Source: Peptoniphilus_A sp022767005
GTDB lineage: Bacteria; Bacillota; Clostridia; Tissierellales; Peptoniphilaceae
DNA length: 49,516 bases
Assembly (NCBI RefSeq): GCF_050315115.1
Contig: NZ_JBNPOJ010000012.1
Location: forward strand, 1-49,516
Reading direction: 5' to 3'
Position 1 is the stretch's first letter, and each line of letters starts with the position of its first letter. Both the position numbers and the translations under genes were made by a program. Shown one piece after another: positions 1 to 7,971 of this stretch. The notes under the pieces were generated by a model. It saw nothing but the letters and a program-made list of their open reading frames with translations, did no database searches and had not been told where the DNA came from.

Positions 1-35
1 GTAATTTTTAATATTAATTTTACTTACTTTTAAAA

Positions 36-1187
36 TTAATTTGATGAAGTTTCATTATTTTTATTTCCATTAATTCTATCTTCTCGCATCTTTAACCTAT
101 TAGCTTCAAGTTCTCTCTTCCTTTCGAAAGCATGAAGAATAAGTGCAAGAGTTACAACACCGTAGGATATAAATGTTCTAAAGTATTCACCCATCATAGC
201 ATCTCCAGTTAAAACTCTTCCTGCTTGTGGAAGAACTATAAACATTAAGTGGAATAAGGCAGTACCTAAAATAACATTTGGTATTGATGCCTTAGATACA
301 GATGCACCACCTACAAGAATTGATGCTGCTGCATAAAGTGCTGCTTGATCTTGACCTGCATAAGTTGCAAGAGTTCCAATATTTTGAAGATAAATAATTT
401 GTCCATAGCAAGCAAGAACAGTGGACATAACTATTGATGCGATTCTAATTTTGTCAGAATTCATTCCTGCATTTGAAGAAACAAATTGATCTTGACCTAC
501 TGCTTTCATGTCATGACCAAGTTTAGTATTTCTAAACCAAACTATGAATAGACAAAGTAAAGCGATGATTACAATTGTAACTACTGGTACATCAAACAAT
601 ATTTGATGTCTTGCAGTAATAGGAATATTTATTCTAAATTTTAAAATATTGTCAAAACCTTGTGCAGATGCTAGTGTAATAGAGTTCTTAATACCATAAC
701 CAGCTGAAAGCACCATAGCCCTTGTTCTCATTGGAATTAAAGTTCCACAGAAATACAATAGGAAAAGCATATACCAACCTAGTATAAAGAATGCAAGCAT
801 CATTGATGTTATCATTTCTCTTCCTCTTGCTCTATTTAAAACTCTTCCAGAAAATTGTCCAAGCAAAACTGCAATAGGTGTGCCAATAACAGCCGCTATT
901 ATAAGTCCAGTAGCTCCATTGAAGCCCCAATCCTGTGCAAAAATAATTCCAATTTGTCCAGCCATTGCTCCTAGTGGAATACCAAAGTTGATACCCATAC
1001 CAGCAATAATCGGTATTATAAGTGACAATACTAGGAATGTATTCCTTACCATTCTCTTTGAAAGTTCATTTGTAATATAAGAAAGAGGTGGTTTAGCAAT
1101 AATAAGACCTGCCACAACTATTATAATGAACAAAATAGGAACCATAAATCTGTATAAAAATTCTTTTAGATTAAATTTCTTATTCAT
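36..1187 (-). CDS. ABC transporter permease, sugar/nucleoside (BPD_transp_2) type
   Basis: This 383-residue integral membrane protein is the second permease of an ABC importer operon. About eight to ten hydrophobic segments span residues 10-350, and the tail after residue 355 is highly charged and likely cytoplasmic. The Gly-rich stretch LVGGASVSKASIPNVILGT near residue 290 matches an equivalent stretch in the upstream permease and is typical of the RbsC/NupQ-like permease family. The ATG has a clear AGGAGG site and overlaps the 3' end of the upstream permease gene by 8 bp, so translation is probably coupled. It would form a heterodimeric channel with that permease, powered by the ATPase encoded by the third gene. 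The substrate is unknown. Family assignment is firm; specificity is not. Confidence 0.9.
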   Translation of the reverse strand: MNKKFNLKEFLYRFMVPILFIIIVVAGLIIAKPPLSYITNELSKRMVRNTFLVLSLIIPIIAGMGINFGIPLGAMAGQIGIIFAQDWGFNGATGLIIAAVIGTPIAVLLGQFSGRVLNRARGREMITSMMLAFFILGWYMLFLLYFCGTLIPMRTRAMVLSAGYGIKNSITLASAQGFDNILKFRINIPITARHQILFDVPVVTIVIIALLCLFIVWFRNTKLGHDMKAVGQDQFVSSNAGMNSDKIRIASIVMSTVLACYGQIIYLQNIGTLATYAGQDQAALYAAASILVGGASVSKASIPNVILGTALFHLMFIVLPQAGRVLTGDAMMGEYFRTFISYGVVTLALILHAFERKRELEANRLKMREDRINGNKNNETSSN

Positions 1188-2256
1188 CTTTACTCCTCCT
1201 TGTTAGTGCGTAAATTATCATTCCATTTGTTATTATCATTCTTAGTATTTCTGAAATGTCTATATTTAATGCACCATTTATTACAGTAGGAGTAAGTGTA
1301 ATTACACCCTGAAATAAAAATGTACCAATTATTACATTTGGAATTGATGCTTTGTTAATACTTGCGCCACCTATTAATAATGCCGCTACTGTTTGAAAAG
1401 TAAAAGCAAGTGGTGCTTGATAAAGTTGTATAAAACCATAGGATTGTTGGTAAATAACAATACCTACTGCTGCAATTACTGTTGAAAGAATTACAGATAC
1501 AAGTCTGACTCTGTTAATATTAATTCCAGCAGCCCTTGCATATTCTGAGTTAGAACCTACTGCTGTCATAGCTGTACCAGTTTTTGTCTTGAAAAATGCC
1601 CATACAATAAATGCCATAAATGCAAATAGTAAAAACATTCCAACTGGTATTCTAACACCAAATAAATTTATGCTTAGAAAATTATTTAGAACACCTTCAG
1701 TTACTTTTGTGCCGTCTTCTAACATTTTTGATTTCATCCAATAATCAGCTACGGGAATTTGTTGAGATAGTCCCTTTCCTCCATAACTTAGGACAGAAAC
1801 AGGATTCTTATAAGGAAGAATTAAATAAGCAATGCACATAAAAGCTGTAAATGAATATCCAACATAAGTTGCTATAAGCATTTCATCGCCCTTAATTCTA
1901 TTTAAAAGTAATCCGTAGAAAAATCCAAATACAACTGCAATTAAGGCAGCAATAACCATTGCAATAAAAATACCTGTAAAACTTTTAAAACCAAATTCAA
2001 TAGATGTTACTCCTCCAAGTATACCTGCTACAATCCCAATAGGAATACCAAAGTTAAGTCCACAACCAGATTGTACCATTGGTACAAGTGATAAAACTAA
2101 AACAGAAAACATACCAAATCTTGAAAGAACATTTTCTATTGAGTCCACAAGAGAAACACCAGCCATTGGAGCTGCGATAAAAAGTATTAATAAGAAAACT
2201 CCAATAATAAGTCGTGGAATTCCAATTTTATGAATTAAACTTTTCTTTTTAGTCAT
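1180..2256 (-). CDS. ABC transporter permease, sugar/nucleoside (BPD_transp_2) type
   Basis: This 358-residue polytopic membrane protein is the first permease of the DUF3798-linked ABC importer. It has an N-terminal membrane segment after a short basic leader (MTKKK), several further hydrophobic segments and the family-like stretch LLIGGASINKASIPNVIIGT near residue 295. A soluble loop of about 40 residues around 175-215 probably lies outside and may contact the binding protein. The ATG follows a GGAGG site placed inside the end of the ATPase gene (8-bp overlap). The second permease overlaps its own end in the same way. Paralogy to that permease indicates a heteromeric pore, as in BmpA/Nup-type nucleoside importers. 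The transported compound cannot be read from sequence. Confidence 0.9.
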   Translation of the reverse strand: MTKKKSLIHKIGIPRLIIGVFLLILFIAAPMAGVSLVDSIENVLSRFGMFSVLVLSLVPMVQSGCGLNFGIPIGIVAGILGGVTSIEFGFKSFTGIFIAMVIAALIAVVFGFFYGLLLNRIKGDEMLIATYVGYSFTAFMCIAYLILPYKNPVSVLSYGGKGLSQQIPVADYWMKSKMLEDGTKVTEGVLNNFLSINLFGVRIPVGMFLLFAFMAFIVWAFFKTKTGTAMTAVGSNSEYARAAGININRVRLVSVILSTVIAAVGIVIYQQSYGFIQLYQAPLAFTFQTVAALLIGGASINKASIPNVIIGTFLFQGVITLTPTVINGALNIDISEILRMIITNGMIIYALTRRSKDE

Positions 2257-3844
2257 TTACTGCCTCCACTTCTCCACTCATTAGAAGTCCAAATTTTGAC
2301 GGATCAGATTTTGCTGGAAGTATACCTGCGATTTTTCCTTCGCAAATTACAGCAATTCTATCACAAATACTTCTAAGTTCTTCCAGTTCTGATGAAACCA
2401 TTACAATAGTAGTGTTATCTTTTTCATTACTTTCTGTAAGAGCATCAAGAACAAGTTCCTTTGCACCAATGTCAATACCTCTCGTAGGTTCTGATACAAA
2501 TAATAAATCAGGTTCCATTGCAAAAGCCTTGGCAAGACAAATTTTCTGTTGGTTTCCACCAGATAAATTTCCCGCCTTCTGATCTGCACCAGTAGTTTTT
2601 ATGTGAAGAGATTCAATATACTCATTTGAAAGTTCTCTCATTTTAGCTTCATCTCTAAATTTAAATCCAAAAACTTTTTTTATGAATTTTTCTTGTACTT
2701 GCATAGCATTAAAAGCTATGTTCCAAAAAATTGGCTCTTCTAATAAAAGACCTACGCCTCTTCTATCCTCAGAAACAAAGGCAATTTTATTCTTCAAAAT
2801 ATCTAAAGTATTTCCTAATTTTAATTCCTTGCCATTATAAATTATCTTGCCACCAACTGGATAAGTCCCTAAAATTCCATTTGGAATACCAAGTTTACCT
2901 TGACCAGCAAGACCAGCAATACCTAAAATTTCTCCTCTAATAACAGACAGACTTACATCGTAAACAGCTTCGCCAGGCATATCAACCCACAAATGCTCGA
3001 TTTCAAGAATGTGGTCATTTTCATCTAACTTTTTTTCCACTTTCTCTACATCAATTTTTTTACTGTTATCATCTCTACCAACCATCCATTTAGCAATTTG
3101 CTCAATAGATAAATTTTCATTCTTTCTGTCTTCAATTATTTCACCATCTCTTAGCACAACTACTTGATCACATACATTTATGATTTCACGAAGTCTATGA
3201 GTGATGAAAATTATAGATATGCCAAGATCTGCAAGAGTTCTAAGTGAACCTATAAGGTTATTAGCCTCACTTTCAGTGAGAACAGCAGTTGGCTCGTCCA
3301 TAATTATTAATTTAACATCTTTTCTAGTCATTTCTCTTGCAATTTCAATAAATTGCTTATGACCAACAGGCATTTCAGAAACAAGCGCAGTTGTATCAAT
3401 GCTCACTTCCAAAGTGTCAAGAGACTTGCCTGCTATTTTAATATTTTCCTTAGCATCTATACTCTCTAGTTTTTTACCAAAAATTTTAGAAATCACAGAG
3501 GAATTTGTCTTCTCCATATCGAGAGTAATATTTTCTGCAACTGTAAATCCAGGGATTAAACTAAATTCTTGATGTACCATACCTATACCTGCTTTTAAAG
3601 CGTCAATTGGGTTTTTAAAGTCAATTAATTTTCCGTCAAAATAAATTTCGCCGTTATAACCGCCCGTATCTTTAATAACTTCCATACCGAAAATTATATT
3701 CATAAGAGTTGACTTGCCAGCACCATTTTCTCCAACAAGTCCTAAAATTTCTCCCTTATTAAGAGTAAAATTTACATCCTTTAAGACGGCATTTTCGCCA
3801 AAACTCTTGCTGACATTCTTGACTTCAAGTAAACTGCTTGTCAA
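2249..3844 (-). CDS. ABC transporter ATPase with two nucleotide-binding domains (MglA/RbsA type)
   Basis: This is a tandem ATPase of about 531 residues that energises the two downstream permeases. The N-terminal domain has a full Walker A (GENGAGKST, about residue 40), a degenerate signature (MPVGHKQ) and Walker B (LIIMDEPTAVL). The C-terminal domain (from about 275) has a non-canonical Walker A (GLAGQGKLG, lacking the usual Ser/Thr), a good LSGGNQQK signature and a Walker B ending in S instead of D (LLFVSEPTRG). This asymmetry is usual for sugar and nucleoside importers of this class. No ATG is available. Two consecutive TTG codons (3847 and 3844) follow a GGAGGG site, and the second has the better spacing. 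A hairpin lies between this gene and the binding-protein gene. Confidence 0.9.
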   Translation of the reverse strand: MTSSLLEVKNVSKSFGENAVLKDVNFTLNKGEILGLVGENGAGKSTLMNIIFGMEVIKDTGGYNGEIYFDGKLIDFKNPIDALKAGIGMVHQEFSLIPGFTVAENITLDMEKTNSSVISKIFGKKLESIDAKENIKIAGKSLDTLEVSIDTTALVSEMPVGHKQFIEIAREMTRKDVKLIIMDEPTAVLTESEANNLIGSLRTLADLGISIIFITHRLREIINVCDQVVVLRDGEIIEDRKNENLSIEQIAKWMVGRDDNSKKIDVEKVEKKLDENDHILEIEHLWVDMPGEAVYDVSLSVIRGEILGIAGLAGQGKLGIPNGILGTYPVGGKIIYNGKELKLGNTLDILKNKIAFVSEDRRGVGLLLEEPIFWNIAFNAMQVQEKFIKKVFGFKFRDEAKMRELSNEYIESLHIKTTGADQKAGNLSGGNQQKICLAKAFAMEPDLLFVSEPTRGIDIGAKELVLDALTESNEKDNTTIVMVSSELEELRSICDRIAVICEGKIAGILPAKSDPSKFGLLMSGEVEAVND

Positions 3845-3874
3845 CAAAATCCCTCCATCTTCTTAGTAATAAAA

Positions 3875-3906
3875 ATTAAAATCAACGGAAACCCGTTGAC
3901 TTTAAT
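3875..3906 (-). terminator. Hairpin between binding-protein and ATPase genes (likely partial terminator or mRNA-stabilising stem)
   Basis: On the minus strand a 14-bp stem (ATTAAAGTCAACGG paired with CCGTTGATTTTAAT, one G-T pair) encloses a four-base loop and is followed by TTTTTAT. It lies 16 bases after the stop codon of the lipoprotein gene and before the ATPase gene, inside an apparent operon. Such a hairpin commonly lets a binding protein be made in excess over the membrane subunits. The structure is seen directly; its read-through rate is inference. Confidence 0.75.
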
Positions 3907-3922
3907 TTCTTTTATAAAATAA

Positions 3923-5275
3923 TTATTTAGCTTGTCCTTCAGCTTTTTCTTGAGCAGCTTTAATAGCATCTAAATCAACATTAAGATTCAAATACTTTTC
4001 AGGAACTTTAACTTTATCCATTCCTAGATAACCTCTACCATATACATAAGTGTCTTGAGATAATAAGAAGTGATTTTCCTTAGTTTCTCCAGAAGCTCTA
4101 TCTATATAATTTTCAGCCATCCAATGAGCACCTTCAGTATATTTTTGGATAGAATTAACAATTTGTTCCTTGTTAAGAAGTTCGCCTTGTCCCTTTAGAA
4201 CATCTATTACATGATCAAGAGAACCAAGAGTAAGTGAATAACCTAATGAATAAGCCCAAGTACCCATTCTCTTGTCGCCACCTTTTGCAATAACAGCTTT
4301 TTCAACAGCAGCATTAATTGCTTTCCAATCACCAGCCATGTCCTTAATATCAACAGAGAAAGCTTTTGGATAACCCATAATTGGAGATGGTAAATCTTGT
4401 TCTACAAAGATTGCTCCACCAGCTGCAACACCTCTAAGAAGTGGTTCAGTGTGTGCATCATTTGTACAGAAGAAAGCAGTGTCTTTGCCGTATTTGTCAA
4501 TCCAAGGTTGGATATTTTCAGCTATATATTGTTGTGCTCCTGGAATACCAATATCAGTTGTAGGGTCAGGTGCATTTAATGAAATAAATTCAAGTCCTAA
4601 ATCCTTACAAGCTTCTTCCATGATTGCTCTTCTAAGAGCTAAAAGCTCAATAGACATATGTCTTGGGAATGTGATGTGAGCAAATTTTTTAGCTCCCATT
4701 TCTTTAGCAGCAGCTATAATTCTGTAACCTCTAGATACATTATCAGCATCCATTACAAGGTCAGCTGCTTTTTCTACCATTACTGTATCTTCTTGAGCAA
4801 CTAAGTTTACAAGAATGATATCAGGTCTTTTTTCTCTAATTTGATTAAATGCTGCAACAGTTCCTGGAACTGATTGATTTACTATTACAGCTTTCATTAG
4901 AGGGTCATCTGCCATTGCTACAATTTTAGAAATTGTAGTTTCTTGTTCAGCTTCAAATCTATCAGGATAAGTGTCGTGTTTAATAACTCCACCCTTATCA
5001 GCAGAACCATAAAGTTCAATTGCCTTTTGAGCAGCACGGAACTCATCTTCACCTTGTGATACTGTACCTGTTATAATTCCAATATGAAAATCTTCGCCAT
5101 CTTTAAGAGTTTCAAATTTTGCCTTTTGACCAGCATCAGCAGTAGTAGTTGTTGAAGCAGCTTCTCCACTATCTGCTTTTTTAGCTCCATTATCTACTTT
5201 TTGACAAGCAGTAAAAGCTAAAACTGATAACATTAATATCATAATACCCATAAACCTTTTAAATTTTACATTCAT
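3923..5275 (-). CDS. DUF3798-family substrate-binding lipoprotein of ABC importer
   Basis: This 450-residue secreted lipoprotein has a type II signal peptide with the lipobox LAFTAC, so it should be anchored through Cys-24 on the outer face of the membrane. A low-complexity Ala/Thr/Asp linker follows. The mature part looks like a periplasmic-binding-protein fold: it begins with a hydrophobic strand and loop (FHIGIITGTVSQGEDEFRAA), and later segments such as MGAKKFAHITFPRHMSIELL recall the DUF3798 family as I know it. It is the first gene of the operon, 75 bp before the ATPase gene, and has a GAGGTG ribosome site. The ligand is unknown. The neighbouring RbsC/Nup-like permeases suggest a sugar, nucleoside or related small molecule, but this is inference. 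Confidence 0.85.
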   Translation of the reverse strand: MNVKFKRFMGIMILMLSVLAFTACQKVDNGAKKADSGEAASTTTTADAGQKAKFETLKDGEDFHIGIITGTVSQGEDEFRAAQKAIELYGSADKGGVIKHDTYPDRFEAEQETTISKIVAMADDPLMKAVIVNQSVPGTVAAFNQIREKRPDIILVNLVAQEDTVMVEKAADLVMDADNVSRGYRIIAAAKEMGAKKFAHITFPRHMSIELLALRRAIMEEACKDLGLEFISLNAPDPTTDIGIPGAQQYIAENIQPWIDKYGKDTAFFCTNDAHTEPLLRGVAAGGAIFVEQDLPSPIMGYPKAFSVDIKDMAGDWKAINAAVEKAVIAKGGDKRMGTWAYSLGYSLTLGSLDHVIDVLKGQGELLNKEQIVNSIQKYTEGAHWMAENYIDRASGETKENHFLLSQDTYVYGRGYLGMDKVKVPEKYLNLNVDLDAIKAAQEKAEGQAK

Positions 5276-5324
5276 TTTTTACACCTCTTCTAATTTATTT
5301 AATATTGGTTTATAAATTAAAGAG

Positions 5325-5353
5325 ATTTTATCACATTAAATAGCAAAGGTCAA
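5325..5353 (-). promoter_or_regulatory. Sigma-A promoter of the DUF3798 ABC operon
   Basis: On the minus strand TTGACC (5353-5348) is separated by 17 bases from TAAAAT (5330-5325). The predicted start lies about 40 bases before the lipoprotein ATG. Spacing and both hexamers are near consensus. Confidence 0.75.
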
Positions 5354-5364
5354 TAGAATTCTCA

Positions 5365-5380
5365 TTATATGTACATATAA
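5365..5380. promoter_or_regulatory. 16-bp perfect palindrome upstream of the ABC operon promoter (candidate operator)
   Basis: The sequence TTATATGTACATATAA is a perfect inverted repeat centred about 20 bases upstream of the -35 hexamer. That position suits an activator or an upstream-acting repressor. AT-rich DNA makes short palindromes common, but 16 bases with a central GTAC at this position is less likely by chance. No regulator gene lies nearby. Confidence 0.4.
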
Positions 5381-5941
5381 ACGAATTTTTAAAATACAAA
5401 ATTTTTGTCTAATATTTACACAAAGTAAAATTTTAGTTTTATATATTCCCTTAATTTAATTTTAGGTCAAACTTCAAATCTTAAAGGATTTATTAAAACT
5501 TTTAAAATCTATAATTATATAAATAAAGACTATTAATAAATTAAATAATAAAAGATAAAAAATAATTCTTTTTCTACATTTCCCTTTACACCGATAAATT
5601 AATACAAAATAAAAAGCCTGAGAAAACTATCCTCAGACCTTGCCATAACATAAATTTTTGATTTCTCATTAAGAATAAAAAGTAATAAGTGTTTTTTCTA
5701 ATTGTTTTTAAAAATTTTAGTATAACATTTTTATAATATTACATTTACCAACTATGAAGCATTTTATCTTTATTATCTTTACACTACATTAGTCAATTTT
5801 TTTATCAATATATTTTTTATAGGATATAATTATACATTGAATTACAAAAAATTTATGTTTTGTAAAACTTTATTATTTATAATAATTTTTAAAGATATTT
5901 GCTTTGAAATAAACAAAATTTAATTTGAAGTAAAAGTTTTA
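5381..5941. other. Long AT-rich intergenic spacer with no recognisable gene
   Basis: About 560 bases separate the ABC operon promoter region from the DUF1275 gene. I find no convincing coding region on either strand. The only structured element is a minus-strand hairpin terminator near 5618-5639, preceded by an extended -10-like TGTTATACT around 5719-5727. The rest is AT-rich sequence with no recognised riboswitch or repeat. Confidence 0.6.
5610..5640 (-). terminator. Isolated intrinsic terminator in the 5381-5941 spacer
   Basis: On the minus strand a 7-bp stem (GTCTGAG paired with CTCAGGC, one G-T pair) with a nine-base loop is followed by TTTTTATTTT. It lies about 300 bases beyond the DUF1275 stop codon and about 340 bases before the ABC operon start. 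It could end the DUF1275 transcript or a short independent RNA. Confidence 0.6.
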
Positions 5942-6607
5942 TTAACCTCTATCCTCAAAAAATAAAATTATAAAAGAAATAGCGAGGCATATTGCTGCGA
6001 CAATTATTGACTTTAATCGAAAATAATCAGATGCAATATTTCCTAAAGCTGCACCCATGCCAAAGATAAAAATCACAGTGTAATATTTTTTAGAATTTTC
6101 TAAATATTTTCTATCCTTTGTTATATGATACTTAGATAGATTTTCCGTTGCGCTCCTAAGGTTTCCTATGCACATAGTTGTTGCAAAATTAAGCCCATAA
6201 ATTTTTTTAAAAGCATAAACTTGCATTGCACATGAAAAAGATAGAAGGGCATTTGCAAGATTATTTAAATTTTCAGGAACAATTGAAACAATAATCATAA
6301 TAATTATTTCAAAAGCAACTATGTATTGACGCCAATGTAGTCTTCTCTTCTCAATGGCATCTTCAAATCTTACTGCAATATATATTCCAAAGGTAAAGGC
6401 AATAATTGGTATTAAATAAGAAATTGATGCTTTAAAATTTAATTCAACAATGTTTTTGAATAAAAGTACAATATTACCCGTTTGTGCATTTGCAAAGACT
6501 TTTCCCCTCATTAAATAAGAGTAGGCGTCTTGAAACCCGCCAGCTAGCGTTATAAAAACTAAAACTAAAAAGGTTTCGTGTAAATTTTCATAGGTTTTTA
6601 TTTTCAA
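5942..6607 (-). CDS. DUF1275 (YoaK-type) integral membrane protein
   Basis: This membrane protein of about 221 residues has six likely hydrophobic segments. The N-terminal part carries the motif AGGFQDAYSYL and then FANAQTGNIVLL, the recognisable core of the YoaK/DUF1275 family. A second family-like patch is FATTMCIGNLRSATENL in the C-terminal half. The function of this family is not established. I place the start at TTG 6607, eight bases after an AGAGG site; the in-frame GTG at 6616 lies within that site and is less likely. It is monocistronic, preceded by the purine-operon terminator and followed by a long spacer. I see no regulatory element specific to it. Confidence 0.85.
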   Translation of the reverse strand: MKIKTYENLHETFLVLVFITLAGGFQDAYSYLMRGKVFANAQTGNIVLLFKNIVELNFKASISYLIPIIAFTFGIYIAVRFEDAIEKRRLHWRQYIVAFEIIIMIIVSIVPENLNNLANALLSFSCAMQVYAFKKIYGLNFATTMCIGNLRSATENLSKYHITKDRKYLENSKKYYTVIFIFGMGAALGNIASDYFRLKSIIVAAICLAISFIILFFEDRG

Positions 6608-6649
6608 ATTAATCACCTCTTATAGTTTAATACAAAATTAAATTTCTGC

Positions 6650-6684
6650 AAATAAAAAGAGATGAGAATTTTTACTCACCTCTT
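6650..6684 (-). terminator. Intrinsic terminator of the purine operon
   Basis: On the minus strand AGAGGTGAG pairs with CTCATCTCT (one G-T pair) across an eight-base AT-rich loop and is followed by TTTTTATTT. It starts about 35 bases after the purD stop codon. Confidence 0.85.
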
Positions 6685-6718
6685 CTTAAAATTCAATACT
6701 ATTTTTAAAGTAGGAAAA

Positions 6719-7963
6719 TTATTTTATTCCAATATCTTTTCTAAAATAAACACCATCAAATTTTATTTTATAGACATTTGCATAGGCTTTTTCACGAGCT
6801 TCTTTTAAATCTTTTCCAAGAGCTGTAACCGATAATACCCTTCCTCCATTTGTGTAAAGGGAGTCAGTCTTTTTAGTTCCATTGTGGAAAACCATTATAT
6901 CTTCGTCCACATTATCAAGTCCACAAATTTCTTTGCTTTTTTCATAGGAACCAGGATAGCCTTTTGAACACAATATAACCGTTAAACAAGTCTCATCTTT
7001 CCACTTGATGTCTTCCTTTTTTAATTTTCCATCAATTGTTTTATTTAGAATTTCAAATAGATCTGCGTCAAGTCTTGGCATTAAAACTTCTGTCTCAGGA
7101 TCGCCAAAACGAACATTAAATTCTAAGATTTTTGGCTTATCATTTTCAATCATAAATCCTATAAATAAAACTCCAGAGTAATTTAATTTTTCTGACTCAA
7201 GGCCATCTTCAATTTGTCTATAAATTTTTTCAAGATTTTTTTCTAGTTCGGGGCTTACAGCGACTGGAGAATAAGTCCCAACTCCACCAGTATTTGGACC
7301 TTTATTGTCATCGTAAATTTGCTTGTGGTCCTTTGCCCTTTCTAGTGGAAATAATTTATTATTTGAAACTAAACATAGTACAGATGCTTCTTCTCCAGTT
7401 AAAAATTCTTCTATTACAACTGTGCTTCCTTCATCTCCAAAAATTTTATCCTTGAAGATTTTTTCAAGAGCATCTTTTGCTTCAGATTCGTCATGACAAA
7501 TCATTACACCCTTTCCTAGACAAAGTCCATCGGCTTTTACAACTAGTGGATAGTTAAATTCTGCAATTCCCTTTATTGCGCCTTCATAATTTTCAAAACT
7601 TTTATATTTTGCAGTTGGAATAGAATATTTTTCCAAAAACTTTTTTGTAAATTCTTTTGATTTTTCAAATCTTGCACATTCTTTATTTGGACCGAAAATT
7701 CTAAGACCCTTTTCATTAAAGGCATCTACAATTCCCATGCAAAGTGGATCTTCTGGTCCAACTACTGTTAAATCAATCTTTTTATCTTCTGCAAATTTTA
7801 AAAGTCCATTAATATCCTTTGGGTCAATGTCGAGATTTTTTGCAAAATTTTCTGTGCCTCCATTTCCCCTTGCCATGTAAATTTCATCAACGCTTTTGCT
7901 TTTTTTTAATTTCCATGCAAGAGCGTGCTCTCTACCGCCATTTCCAATTACAAGTACCTTCAT
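6719..7963 (-). CDS. purD: Phosphoribosylamine-glycine ligase
   Basis: PurD is an ATP-grasp enzyme that joins glycine to 5-phosphoribosylamine to give GAR, the second step of de novo purine synthesis. The protein is 414 residues, normal for the family. It has the N-terminal GNGGREHAL motif (residues 8-16), VVGPEDPL in the N domain, KADGLCLGKGV in the ATP-grasp region and EFNVRFGDPETEV near the metal-binding site. I choose the ATG at 7963 because the protein then begins MKVLVIGNGG and an AGGAGG site lies just upstream; longer in-frame starts reach into purH without a better site. It is the last gene of the operon and starts 9 bases after the purH stop side, so coupling is likely. Confidence 0.97.
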   Translation of the reverse strand: MKVLVIGNGGREHALAWKLKKSKSVDEIYMARGNGGTENFAKNLDIDPKDINGLLKFAEDKKIDLTVVGPEDPLCMGIVDAFNEKGLRIFGPNKECARFEKSKEFTKKFLEKYSIPTAKYKSFENYEGAIKGIAEFNYPLVVKADGLCLGKGVMICHDESEAKDALEKIFKDKIFGDEGSTVVIEEFLTGEEASVLCLVSNNKLFPLERAKDHKQIYDDNKGPNTGGVGTYSPVAVSPELEKNLEKIYRQIEDGLESEKLNYSGVLFIGFMIENDKPKILEFNVRFGDPETEVLMPRLDADLFEILNKTIDGKLKKEDIKWKDETCLTVILCSKGYPGSYEKSKEICGLDNVDEDIMVFHNGTKKTDSLYTNGGRVLSVTALGKDLKEAREKAYANVYKIKFDGVYFRKDIGIK

Positions 7964-7971
7964 TAGTCCTC

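Noticed and set aside
5586..5669. A 27-codon minus-strand frame (MRNQKFMLWQ...) over the isolated terminator
   Set aside because: No ribosome site precedes the ATG, and the frame runs through the terminator hairpin. It is most likely chance.
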